From NCBI RefSeq assembly GCF_050529585.1, contig NZ_CP172882.1:3052608-3116607 (forward strand): DNA of 64,000 bases. Reading direction: 5' to 3'. This document shows positions 25,356 to 37,809 of this stretch, piece by piece; within the stretch, counting starts at the first letter, position 1, and each line of letters begins with the position of its first letter. This DNA is from Enterococcus_D sp050529585. Lineage in GTDB: Bacteria > Bacillota > Bacilli > Lactobacillales > Enterococcaceae. A model generated the notes under the pieces. The model saw nothing but the letters and a program-made list of their open reading frames with translations. It was not told the DNA's origin and ran no database searches. A program made the translations under genes and the position numbers.

Positions 25356-25523
25356 GCTTCATTCCTCCGGCTGACATACTCTCAATGTGTTTTTTTATGT
25401 ACAATTACTTAAAAATATCTAAAGATATTCAGGCTATGCTGATTGTAACATAGTCGCATGTCAGATTGATAAAAGGATTATTACAAAAACATTTCAATTA
25501 ACATGGATTTTCGCATAAAAAGC

Positions 25524-25558
25524 AAAAAAAAGAAGCTTATTCGTCTTTGAATAGCTTC
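25524..25558 (-). terminator. Terminator overlapping the end of mreD
   Basis: GAAGCTATTC pairs with GAATAAGCTTC (one bulge) and is followed by eight T on the minus strand. The stem includes the last mreD codons. Confidence 0.75.
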
Positions 25559-26046
25559 ATAAATGGTATCACTAAAATGAAAAATAAAATCATATTCAAC
25601 AATAATGTAGGGGCCAAAAATCTCGATACAAAGAAGGAAGTGTTGACCGATGCGATTTTGAATAACAGCTGAATACCTAATGTGACGATTTCTAAACTGG
25701 TAACAAAGATGATCATACCAAAAAACATTGTAAAAATATTTTGATAAATCGTTTTGTCCAGCATATACATGACCCAAACAATCAAAGGAAAAGCCACAGT
25801 ATAAACACCGATCAAACCTATATAGTATAAATCATAGAGACATCCAATGACTAGGGCTGTTGGAATCAGAAAATTTTTGGGCAGATAACGTGCTGCACAT
25901 AATAAAGCAATCAGCAAGACATGGGCACTTGCAATATAGTTGTCCTGCGTCCATTTCTCTAACAAACGCGTCAACTGGCCATCAATCAGCATCATCAAAA
26001 ATAAGAATATAGCCGACATATACTTGATATAGTCATGTTTTTTCAT
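25537..26046 (-). CDS. mreD: Rod shape-determining protein MreD
   Basis: A 169-residue membrane protein with about five membrane segments, of MreD length and pattern (AIFLFLMMLIDGQLT near the N terminus and an FLAPTLLLNMILFFIL region). It partners MreC in the peripheral cell-wall elongation complex; ovococci keep mreCD though they lack mreB. It starts two bases after mreC. Confidence 0.9.
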   Translation of the reverse strand: MKKHDYIKYMSAIFLFLMMLIDGQLTRLLEKWTQDNYIASAHVLLIALLCAARYLPKNFLIPTALVIGCLYDLYYIGLIGVYTVAFPLIVWVMYMLDKTIYQNIFTMFFGMIIFVTSLEIVTLGIQLLFKIASVNTSFFVSRFLAPTLLLNMILFFILVIPFMKLFKDE

Positions 26047-26048
26047 GG

Positions 26049-26906
26049 CTATTCATCACCTGCCAAGCGTTTGATGATCGTTACTGCTTGAATATCATAC
26101 ATTTGCGCATAAGGTTTGACATAGACTTTTGTATCTAGTCCAAATTCGTCTTTAGTCGTGCTCACGACTGTACCGATTGCCAAATCAGCCGGAGAATTTC
26201 CACCGAGACCAGATGTTTGGACAACGTCGCCTTCTTTGAGGGTACTTGACCCTGTCAACTGTGTAATGACCAATGATTTTTCTTTTTGATCATAGCTGCT
26301 TAAAATACCAAAGTTTTCTCCATCTTCTCCACTGATTCTCACTGGAAAATGATTAGAGTTCTGGTTTTCGGAAGTTAATAGTTCAACTTTAGAAGAAGCC
26401 GCATTAACTTCAATCACACGACCGATCAATCCTTTTTGCGACATGACTGCCATGTTGATCTCAACCCCATCTTTGGTTCCCTGGTCGACAATCAGCATAT
26501 CTTGCCAAGTATCAGGAGATCGATTGATAACATTCGCCGTGATTTTATCATAATTGGTCAGTGTTTCATTCAATGCCAACTCTTCTTTCAAAGCATCGAT
26601 TTCACGCTGATAATTTTCATTGGATTGAGCAAGTTCATCATAACTGTCCAGTTTTTCTTTTAAACGTTCATTTTCTTCAAAAGTGACAAATAAATTCTTG
26701 ACGGAGTTGGCGCCATCTTCGATCCAGCGGATAGGGGCAGTGATTACTTTATCAACGATCGCCATTGTATCATTTACTGTTGATTGAACAATATTTGTCG
26801 AATTTCCCACTGCTCGTTTGGCAATGGTCACACTCAATACGGTTACGACTAAAATCACAATAATCAATGTGATAATAATATTTTTATTCGGATTAAACTT
26901 TTTCAC
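26049..26906 (-). CDS. mreC: Cell shape-determining protein MreC
   Basis: A 285-residue bitopic protein: basic N terminus, one membrane segment (about 11-31), a coiled coil (about 75-110) and the beta-rich MreC core with NRSPDTWQDMLIVDQGTKDGV and GLIGRVIEVNAASSKVELLTS. It scaffolds PBP2b-type elongation enzymes. GTG start with GAGG seven bases upstream. First gene of mreC-mreD, with sagA following after a terminator. Confidence 0.93.
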   Translation of the reverse strand: MKKFNPNKNIIITLIIVILVVTVLSVTIAKRAVGNSTNIVQSTVNDTMAIVDKVITAPIRWIEDGANSVKNLFVTFEENERLKEKLDSYDELAQSNENYQREIDALKEELALNETLTNYDKITANVINRSPDTWQDMLIVDQGTKDGVEINMAVMSQKGLIGRVIEVNAASSKVELLTSENQNSNHFPVRISGEDGENFGILSSYDQKEKSLVITQLTGSSTLKEGDVVQTSGLGGNSPADLAIGTVVSTTKDEFGLDTKVYVKPYAQMYDIQAVTIIKRLAGDE

Positions 26907-27030
26907 AAAGACACCTCAAATAGTTAGAAACTGATAGGCTTAATTTTACCATTAAAATCACTGAAACAAAAGCTAAGTTGATCGTCTTAATGTTTTTTTT
27001 GTAATTGACTTTCTGAAAATTTCAACAACA

Positions 27031-27052
27031 AAAAAAGAGACATTCGTCTCTT
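27031..27052 (-). terminator. Terminator after thiN
   Basis: AAGAGACGAATGTCTCTT forms a short perfect stem followed by seven T on the minus strand. Confidence 0.8.
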
Positions 27053-27683
27053 AATCACGGCTTTGGATTACGGCGATCACACCTTCATCGAATGAAAAAC
27101 AGGCTGTTTCAGTGACAAATTCATTGCTGGCATATGAAGTTGGTTGGGGAACATCCTTGTTGTTTAACAGGTATTTACTTCCTTGCAAGGTCAGATTCTT
27201 GACTGGGGTCAAGCAACAATAAGCCAAGTAACTCATTCCCTGTTCATGTGAGATTTGATAACTTCCTGGCAGATAGAAACGGATACTGTTTTGTCGATCA
27301 AGCAAACGAATATTTGCTGCATAAGGTTGGAACCTCGGCTCTAAAACCAGCCAAAGATTGGCCAATAGATGATCTAAGCGTCCTCCTGTAGCACCAATCA
27401 AGTCGATTGCCGCTTCAGGATAACGTTTCAAGGCTTCCATTAATGCTAATTGCGTATCCGTATCATCTTTTTCAGGGGGCGCTTGGATAACAGTTTCAGC
27501 TTGTATTCGGACGTGTGCAAATTCTTCTGGTGTAAGCGAGTCAAAGTCACCGATTGCCAGCGACAATGGAAACCCGCTTGCTGATAGATAGAGTGCACCA
27601 CGATCAATACCGATAAATAAATCGTAGTTTTCTAGATCTGGCCATGTCTCAGGTTTGCCGCCAGCAGCCATTAAAATATTCAT
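27051..27683 (-). CDS. thiN: Thiamine pyrophosphokinase
   Basis: A 210-residue enzyme making thiamine pyrophosphate from thiamine and ATP. IGDFDSLTPEEF, the DDTDTQLAL metal/ATP motif and IGATGGRLDHLLANLWL are signatures of the family. The ATG follows the rpe stop codon directly (TAG-ATG), so translation is coupled. Together with thiT at 4.4 kb it provides a salvage route from imported thiamine to the cofactor. Confidence 0.95.
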   Translation of the reverse strand: MNILMAAGGKPETWPDLENYDLFIGIDRGALYLSASGFPLSLAIGDFDSLTPEEFAHVRIQAETVIQAPPEKDDTDTQLALMEALKRYPEAAIDLIGATGGRLDHLLANLWLVLEPRFQPYAANIRLLDRQNSIRFYLPGSYQISHEQGMSYLAYCCLTPVKNLTLQGSKYLLNNKDVPQPTSYASNEFVTETACFSFDEGVIAVIQSRD

Positions 27684-28337
27684 CTATTGCAACGCTTCTT
27701 TCAGCGCATTGATTTGGGCAGCTGGTTCATCGGCATCATAGATAAAGCTGCCTGCTACAAAGACATTTGCGCCAGCATCTAAGCAGCGTTTTGCTGTTTC
27801 TGGGACGATTCCTCCGTCGACTTCGATATCGTAATGGTAACCATTCGCTGATTTCAACTCAGCTAATTCTGTGATTTTTTCCAAAGTCTCCTCAATAAAG
27901 GACTGTCCACCAAAGCCTGGATTGACTGTCATCACCAAGACTTGATCACACATCGATAAAACGTGTTTGATTGCTGAAATGGGTGTTCCAGGGTTGATCA
28001 CGACTTCTGCTTTGACGTTTTCCGCAATGATCATTTGAACGGCTCGATGAATATGCGGCGTTGCTTCCGCATGGACACCAATAATATCCGCACCAGCTTC
28101 AGCAAAAGCATGGATATAGTTTTCTGGTTCAGTGATCATCAAATGAACATCCAATGGCAGCTTTGTTACAGGGCGAATCGCTTTGACGATGTTTGGCCCT
28201 AAGGTAATATTCGGTACAAAGTGTCCATCCATAACGTCAACGTGGATATAATCGGCTCCATGTTGTTCAACTAATTCTATATCTCTTTGCAGGTTTGCAA
28301 AATCGGCACTTAAAATCGATGGTGCTAACTTGATCAT
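27684..28337 (-). CDS. rpe: Ribulose-phosphate 3-epimerase
   Basis: A 217-residue TIM-barrel enzyme of the pentose phosphate pathway, interconverting ribulose 5-phosphate and xylulose 5-phosphate. Conserved stretches are KLAPSILSADFANL, DYIHVDVMDGHFVPNI, DVHLMITEPE, MTVNPGFGGQSF and the EVDGGI Asp. GAGGGA precedes the ATG. Middle gene of rsgA-rpe-thiN. Confidence 0.97.
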   Translation of the reverse strand: MIKLAPSILSADFANLQRDIELVEQHGADYIHVDVMDGHFVPNITLGPNIVKAIRPVTKLPLDVHLMITEPENYIHAFAEAGADIIGVHAEATPHIHRAVQMIIAENVKAEVVINPGTPISAIKHVLSMCDQVLVMTVNPGFGGQSFIEETLEKITELAELKSANGYHYDIEVDGGIVPETAKRCLDAGANVFVAGSFIYDADEPAAQINALKEALQ

Positions 28338-28346
28338 CTTATTCCC

Positions 28347-29228
28347 TCACTTCTTCTTTTTATAAACCGGACGTCGGTTTTCGATTTCTTCTAAAAATTG
28401 TACATAGTTGGCATACCGCGATTCAGCGATTTGTCCTGTATCAACCCCTTGTTTCACAGCACAATCAGGTTCATTCAAATGCCTGCATTCTCGAAAGCGG
28501 CATTGATTCGCGACCGCTTGAAATTCTGGAAATAGCTTAGGCAACTGATTACTCTCGATCTCTAGAAAATCAATGGAACTAAATCCTGGCGTATCTGCGA
28601 CTAAACCATCAGAAATCGGCAACAGCTCCACATGTCTCGTCGTATGTTTGCCACGTCCTAATGATTCAGAAATAGCGGCTGTTTCCAGTTCAAGTTCGGG
28701 CATGATCCGATTAAGCAGTGTTGATTTTCCAGCACCAGATTGTCCCATAAAAACAGTGACCCGTTCAGGAAAATACCTTTGCAGTGCTTGTAATTCTTCG
28801 CCATTAGCTTTAGAAGTGATCACATGATAGCCAATTTTTTCGTAGATTGACTCAATCTGTCGAATCATTTTCTCGTCAGTCACTAAATCAGCTTTTGTCA
28901 AAAAGATGATCGGCTCAATATCTTCATATTCTAAAGTGACCAAAAAGCGATCCAGCAAATTATAGGAAAAATTAGGCTCGATCAGACTGGTTACGACAAC
29001 GCCTTGATCGACATTCGCAACAGGCGGTCGAACCAATTGATTTTTACGGGGTAAAATTTCTAATAAATAGCCATCTGTTGGGCTGCTGCTGTCAAATATG
29101 ACCTCATCTCCTACTAATGGCGTAATATTACGATTGCGGAAATTTCCCCGCCCTCGGGTTTGGAAGATTTCATCTGCCGCGTCAACATAATAAAAGCCAC
29201 TTAAAGCTTTGATGATTTTTCCTTTCAA
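28347..29228 (-). CDS. rsgA: Ribosome small subunit-dependent GTPase RsgA
   Basis: A 293-residue circularly permuted GTPase acting in late 30S assembly. Order: N-terminal OB fold, G4 FLTKADL, G1 GQSGAGKSTLLN, G3 DTPGF, then a C-terminal zinc domain with Cys/His ligands in CRFRECRHLNEPDC. The start is a TTG at 29228, four bases after GGAGGGGAC. First gene of rsgA-rpe-thiN. Pairing with rpe and thiN is common in Firmicutes. Confidence 0.96.
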   Translation of the reverse strand: MKGKIIKALSGFYYVDAADEIFQTRGRGNFRNRNITPLVGDEVIFDSSSPTDGYLLEILPRKNQLVRPPVANVDQGVVVTSLIEPNFSYNLLDRFLVTLEYEDIEPIIFLTKADLVTDEKMIRQIESIYEKIGYHVITSKANGEELQALQRYFPERVTVFMGQSGAGKSTLLNRIMPELELETAAISESLGRGKHTTRHVELLPISDGLVADTPGFSSIDFLEIESNQLPKLFPEFQAVANQCRFRECRHLNEPDCAVKQGVDTGQIAESRYANYVQFLEEIENRRPVYKKKK

Positions 29229-29296
29229 AAAGTCCCCTCCTTGTTTTGTTCTATGTTTTGTTCTATTGTATCATACTTCTTCCACTAATTCTGAAG

Positions 29297-29330
29297 ACAA
29301 AAAAAGCCTGAAGCATATCTGCTTCAGACA
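29297..29330 (-). terminator. Terminator of the rRNA-tRNA operon
   Basis: GTCTGAAGC and GCTTCAGGC form a stem followed by seven T on the minus strand, five bases beyond the last tRNA. Confidence 0.85.
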
Positions 29331-29334
29331 TAAA

Positions 29335-29408
29335 TCGGGAAGACAGGATTCGAACCTGCGACCCCTTGGTCCCAAACCAAGTGCTCTACCAAGCTGAGCT
29401 ACTTCCCG
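29335..29408 (-). tRNA. tRNA-Pro (anticodon UGG)
   Basis: Cloverleaf with acceptor CGGGAAG/CTTCCCG, anticodon loop TTTGGGA and GGTTCGAATCC T arm. The CCA end is not encoded. Last tRNA of the operon. Confidence 0.95.
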
Positions 29409-29438
29409 ATAATAGTAAACAAAAAAATAAAAAGACTA

Positions 29439-29512
29439 CGCGCCCAAGAGGAGTCGAACCCCTAACCTTTTGATCCGTAGTCAAACACTCTATCCAATTG
29501 AGCTATGGGCGC
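29439..29512 (-). tRNA. tRNA-Arg (anticodon ACG)
   Basis: Acceptor GCGCCCA/TGGGCGC, anticodon loop CTACGGA, T arm GGTTCGACTCC. CCA not encoded. The A34 is expected to be edited to inosine. Confidence 0.95.
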
Positions 29513-29524
29513 ATCATATAAAAA

Positions 29525-29610
29525 TGCCGAGGACCGGAATCGAACCGGTACGGTGATCACTCACCGCAGGATTTTAAGTCCTGTGCGTCTGCCAGTTCCG
29601 CCACCCCGGC
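29525..29610 (-). tRNA. tRNA-Leu (anticodon UAA)
   Basis: 86 bases with a long variable arm (type II), acceptor GCCGGGG/CCTCGGC and anticodon loop CTTAAAA. CCA not encoded. Confidence 0.95.
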
Positions 29611-29627
29611 TTTATTGCGTTGGCAAA

Positions 29628-29699
29628 AGCGGAAAACGGGGTTCGAACCCGCGACCCCCACCTTGGCAAGGTGGTGCTCTACCACTGAGCTATTTCCGC
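29628..29699 (-). tRNA. tRNA-Gly (anticodon GCC)
   Basis: Acceptor GCGGAAA/TTTCCGC, anticodon loop TTGCCAA, T arm GGTTCGAACCC. CCA not encoded. Confidence 0.95.
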
Positions 29700-29710
29700 A
29701 TAAATCCTGA

Positions 29711-29783
29711 TGCCGGCTAAAGGACTTGAACCCTCGACCCTCTGATTACAAATCAGATGCTCTACCAACTGAGCTAAGCCGGC
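29711..29783 (-). tRNA. tRNA-Thr (anticodon UGU)
   Basis: Acceptor GCCGGCT/AGCCGGC, anticodon loop TTTGTAA, T loop TTCAAGT. CCA not encoded. Confidence 0.95.
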
Positions 29784-29791
29784 GATTTAAG

Positions 29792-29873
29792 TGCGGGTGA
29801 AGGGACTTGAACCCCCACGCCCGAAGGCGCTAGATCCTAAATCTAGTGCGTCTGCCAATTCCGCCACACCCGC
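29792..29873 (-). tRNA. tRNA-Leu (anticodon UAG)
   Basis: 82-base type II tRNA, acceptor GCGGGTG/CACCCGC, anticodon loop TTTAGGA. CCA not encoded. Confidence 0.95.
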
Positions 29874-29887
29874 ATAGGTTATTACTA

Positions 29888-29960
29888 TGAGCCGTGCAGG
29901 GCTCGAACCTGCGACCCTCTGATTAAAAGTCAGATGCTCTACCAACTGAGCTAACGGCTC
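29888..29960 (-). tRNA. tRNA-Lys (anticodon UUU)
   Basis: Acceptor GAGCCGT/ACGGCTC, anticodon loop CTTTTAA, T arm GGTTCGAGCCC. CCA not encoded. Confidence 0.95.
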
Positions 29961-29963
29961 ATA

Positions 29964-30036
29964 TGGGGGTTAACGGGTTCGAACCGCTGACCCTCTGCTT
30001 GTAAGGCAGATGCTCTCCCAGCTGAGCTAAACCCCC
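29964..30036 (-). tRNA. tRNA-Val (anticodon UAC)
   Basis: Acceptor GGGGGTT/AACCCCC, anticodon loop CTTACAA. First tRNA after 5S. CCA not encoded. Confidence 0.95.
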
Positions 30037-30052
30037 ATAAGGTAAAAAAAAC

Positions 30053-30168
30053 GCGTGGCGACGTCCTACTCTCACAAAGGGAAACCCTTCACTACAATCG
30101 GCGCTAAGAAGCTTAACTTCTGTGTTCGGCATGGTTACAGGTGTATCCTTCTTGCTATCGCCACCACA
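30053..30168 (-). rRNA. rrf: 5S ribosomal RNA
   Basis: About 116 bases with terminal helix TGTGGTGGCGA/ACGTCGCCACG and the conserved CCGAACACAGAAGTTAAG segment. It lies between 23S and tRNA-Val. Ends are estimated from the terminal helix. Confidence 0.95.
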
Positions 30169-30245
30169 CTATTCAATTGAGTAAGTGTTGCTCACTCAAA
30201 ACTGGATTGAAGAATCAAAACTCTTTCCGAGTTTTACTTTTACTT

Positions 30246-33158
<2,913 letters not shown>

Positions 33159-33381
33159 TTTGACCTTACGGTCGGTTTTTCAAGCACTTCTTCTAGCGAT
33201 AGAAGGTTACTTGACTAAAATAAGCGTTGAACTTATTAAAAAACTCTTTTTTTGTTCAACTCGGTGTGTGTTACTTGTTTTGATTTCTTCAATATCCAGT
33301 TTTCAATGAACAATACTAATTTTGAGAGTAGACCTCTCAAAACTGAACAAAGGCAAACGATGTGTAGTCTTCCGAAATATT

Positions 33382-34947
<1,566 letters not shown>

Positions 34948-35112
34948 ATTTGTTTGAACGATCCAAAGGATCGTTAAGCTCATAAAAATTAACTTTTGCT
35001 AGCTATTGCTTGCATGTATTTGCTTCATATAATGAAGCGTCCTACACATTGGTTCGTTTGCTTGCTTTGTTCAGTTTTCAAAGGTCTACGTTGTTGCGTT
35101 AGCAACTTTTAT

Positions 35113-35141
35113 ATCATATCAGAGTGACAAGTGATTGTCAA
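35113..35141 (-). promoter_or_regulatory. rRNA operon promoter P4 (nearest to 16S)
   Basis: TTGACA (35136-35141), 17 bases, TATGAT (35113-35118); a G lies seven bases after the -10. The transcript starts about 160 bases before 16S. The rest of the roughly 700-base gene-free stretch 34948-35660 holds the 16S leader, the three further rRNA promoters and the region before the response regulator; no gene is seen in it. Confidence 0.85.
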
Positions 35142-35211
35142 CACTTTTTATAAAAGTTTTTTTCGCTCGTTGTTTCTTCAACAACGTTGCGGCTGCCTTA
35201 GCAACTTCATT

Positions 35212-35240
35212 ATGATAACAAATGATTTGTTATTTGTCAA
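35212..35240 (-). promoter_or_regulatory. rRNA operon promoter P3
   Basis: TTGACA (35235-35240), 17 bases, TATCAT (35212-35217), followed by AATGAAG with a G seven bases on. Confidence 0.85.
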
Positions 35241-35307
35241 CAACTTTTTTCAATTAATTTGTTGTCATATCAACAACCGTTAATCGTTTTATTTTTGCGA
35301 CTTCGTT

Positions 35308-35336
35308 ATAATATCATTTGTATTCTTGTGCGTCAA
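35308..35336 (-). promoter_or_regulatory. rRNA operon promoter P2
   Basis: TTGACG (35331-35336), 17 bases, TATTAT (35308-35313), followed by AACGAAG with a G seven bases on. Confidence 0.8.
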
Positions 35337-35389
35337 CCCTTTTTTTCAAAAAGTTTTTTCGACCTCTCAGGTCATTTGGCACATGTAAT

Positions 35390-35418
35390 AATATACCAAC
35401 TTTAATCTGATTCGTCAA
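35390..35418 (-). promoter_or_regulatory. rRNA operon promoter P1 (farthest upstream)
   Basis: TTGACG (35413-35418), 17 bases, TATATT (35390-35395). Confidence 0.8.
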
Positions 35419-35660
35419 CCCCCAAATGCTTGATAGACCAACGTTTCTAGTTAGTGCGTTTCCACTACTTATCTGTGATTATTTTCCGCTTTTTGTTCGT
35501 CAATTCACTTGAATTGATATTTTTAAAGGATTATCGTTCGTGTTTTCTTATTTATCTCTCTACAATTCATAGCATTCTTATAAATTTAAGTTTGAATTTG
35601 TTCATTTTGTTGATTATTTGCTAAAATGGAGAAAAGAATATTGTTCCTAGGAGGATACAT

Positions 35661-36350
35661 ATGAAGATATTGGTAGCAGATGATGATAAAGAGATTGTTG
35701 AACTATTGAGTATTTACTTACACAATGAAGGATACGAGGCAGTTAAAGCTTATGATGGAAAAGAAGCCTTATCTAAAATTAGGACCACTGCTGATATTGA
35801 GCTTCTCATATTAGATATCATGATGCCCGAAATGGATGGCATGCAAGTCGTGAAAGAATTGCGAAAGGAATCTCAAATTCCAATCATCATGCTGACCGCC
35901 AAAACGACTGATATGGATAAAATTCGTGGACTAGTTGCTGGTGCAGATGATTATGTAACCAAACCATTCAATCCATTAGAAGTCATGGCGCGAGTGAAAT
36001 CATTATTGAGAAGAACCAAAATGCAAACCCCTTCGAATCAACCGGAAATATTGGAGGTTAGCTCACTGATCATTAATCGTGACTCTCACGAGGTCAAGAC
36101 GATCGATGGTAATGAAATCCAATTGACTGCATTAGAGTTTGGTATTTTATATTTACTTGCTTCTCACCCTAATCGAGTATTCAGTGCTGATGAGATTTTC
36201 GAGCGAGTATGGAAACAAGAGAGCGTTGTTTCAGCGAAAACTGTTATGGTCCATGTCAGTCACCTGAGAGATAAGATTGAAGAAGCAACCGATGGAGAGA
36301 AAGTCATTCAAACAGTGTGGGGAGTTGGCTACAAAATAGATGCGAAGTAA
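35661..36350 (+). CDS. VanR-like OmpR-family response regulator
   Basis: A 229-residue regulator: receiver domain with DDD near residue 8, phospho-acceptor Asp52 in LLILDIMMP and Lys in YVTKPFNPLE, then a winged-helix DNA-binding domain ending VWGVGYKID. The sequence pattern is closest to the VanR group. AGGAGG precedes the ATG by seven bases. Its last 11 bases overlap the sensor kinase gene. No van resistance genes are adjacent, so its target is unknown; cell-wall remodelling is a guess from the family and from the deacetylase gene 3 kb downstream. Confidence 0.92.
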   Translation: MKILVADDDKEIVELLSIYLHNEGYEAVKAYDGKEALSKIRTTADIELLILDIMMPEMDGMQVVKELRKESQIPIIMLTAKTTDMDKIRGLVAGADDYVTKPFNPLEVMARVKSLLRRTKMQTPSNQPEILEVSSLIINRDSHEVKTIDGNEIQLTALEFGILYLLASHPNRVFSADEIFERVWKQESVVSAKTVMVHVSHLRDKIEEATDGEKVIQTVWGVGYKIDAK

Positions 36351-37524
36351 ACCTGTTGAGAAAAAGAAGCGTATTACACTGACTTCAAAGGAAATCAGCG
36401 AACTTTTTGCTGAAGGAATCATCACAGTGGTTCTTTTACTTCTATTAAATGTCGCAATTATTGTCGTTGGTACTTCGGTGCGGGAAAACTCTCCCCTTTT
36501 GGTAGAAGCGATCTATGAATCAAAAACCGCCTTTACTGATGCCTTCAATACAGATATTTTTAGAAGCGGTCGAAATTTCATTCTTCCATTATTTTTCTTT
36601 TTAGATGTGATCGTTTTGTATTGGCGTTTGATTCGCCGTTATCATCAAATGCAACTACGCCATATCATTAGCGAATTGCATTACATTGCTGAAGGCAACT
36701 ATGACCATCGAATCCCCTTTGAACTAAGAGGCGATCTCAATCGGGTCGTGTCAAATATCAATGTACTCGTCGACAGCACAGTAGCTGCAATTCAAGACGA
36801 ACGGCGGATCGAACAATCGAAAGATGAACTGATCACAAATGTTAGTCACGACATCCGGACGCCGCTGACTTCAATCATTGGCTATCTAGGATTGATTGAG
36901 GATCGTCAATATCATTCTGAGGAAGAATTATTGAAATATACCCATACAGCTTATGTGAAAGCCAAACAAATGAAATCCTTGGTAGACGACTTATTCGAGT
37001 ATACAAAAGTGCGCCAGCCAAGCGTACCGATCAACTTGGTCCCTTTCGATATGGCACAATTTGTCGAACAACTCGCTGCAGACTTTGAATTAGAAGCCAA
37101 CCGCAAAGGAATCAAAATCGAAACCTACACGCGGCCTGATCATATTGAAATGGATGGAGATACCGAAAAACTGGTGCGCGTCTTCAATAATCTCCTCTCT
37201 AATGCACTGAAATACGGTAAGGGTGCGGACACCATACGCATGGAAGTGGAAAAAGTCGGGACTGAAGCGATCCTAACTGTGAAAAATAATGGTCAGATGA
37301 TCCCAAAACAAGCTTTAGATTCACTTTTTGATCGTTTCTATCGCGTGGAAGAATCTCGGTCCCAAGAAACCGGCGGTACTGGTTTGGGATTGGCTATTGC
37401 ACAAAGTATCGTTGCCTTACATGGTGGCTATATTTACGCAAAATCGACCCCTGAATGGACTTCCTTTATTATCCACCTGCCGTTGAAACGAAACAATCTT
37501 TCAACAACACAGAACTATGGTTGA
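36340..37524 (+). CDS. VanS-like sensor histidine kinase
   Basis: A 394-residue kinase with two membrane segments (about 26-46 and 80-96) enclosing a short extracellular loop of about 35 residues, a HAMP-like region, the phospho-acceptor His170 in NVSHDIRTPLTS, and ATPase boxes NLLSNALKYG, DRFYRVEESRS and GTGLGLAIAQ. The small outside loop resembles VanS-type and intramembrane-sensing kinases. It starts inside the regulator gene (11-base overlap). The serS promoter overlaps its stop codon. Confidence 0.92.
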   Translation: MRSKPVEKKKRITLTSKEISELFAEGIITVVLLLLLNVAIIVVGTSVRENSPLLVEAIYESKTAFTDAFNTDIFRSGRNFILPLFFFLDVIVLYWRLIRRYHQMQLRHIISELHYIAEGNYDHRIPFELRGDLNRVVSNINVLVDSTVAAIQDERRIEQSKDELITNVSHDIRTPLTSIIGYLGLIEDRQYHSEEELLKYTHTAYVKAKQMKSLVDDLFEYTKVRQPSVPINLVPFDMAQFVEQLAADFELEANRKGIKIETYTRPDHIEMDGDTEKLVRVFNNLLSNALKYGKGADTIRMEVEKVGTEAILTVKNNGQMIPKQALDSLFDRFYRVEESRSQETGGTGLGLAIAQSIVALHGGYIYAKSTPEWTSFIIHLPLKRNNLSTTQNYG

Positions 37525-37549
37525 CGAAAAAACTATTTTTCGTTATGCT
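37521..37549 (+). promoter_or_regulatory. Promoter of serS
   Basis: TTGACG (37521-37526) overlapping the kinase stop codon, 17 bases, TATGCT (37544-37549). Confidence 0.65.
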
Positions 37550-37555
37550 ATGGTA

Positions 37556-37785
37556 AATAATATAAACACAGAACCTAGTACATGCGTTTTTTCTCCAGAG
37601 AGCTGATGGTTGGTGAGAATCAGTGATGAGACGGATAGAATCCAGTTCTTTGATGTGTATTTTTCGAAAGAAAAATCGTTGACTCACGATACGAGTATCA
37701 AGGGCAGCTGCAGCTGAACTTGGGTGGCACCGCGAATGGTTATTTCGTCCCAAGCAATAAGGGATCGGAATAGCCATTTTTTGTT
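37556..37785 (+). promoter_or_regulatory. T-box leader of serS
   Basis: The antiterminator T-box core TGGGTGGCACCGCG lies near 37721-37734. The terminator is GGTTATTTCGTCCC paired with GGGATCGGAATAGCC and six T (about 37737-37785). Stem I has the GGTGAGAATCAG region and a likely specifier UCC (Ser) in GAATCCAG. Uncharged tRNA-Ser should allow read-through. Confidence 0.92.
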
Positions 37786-37809
37786 TGCAAAAAGAGGAGG
37801 AAGTAAATT

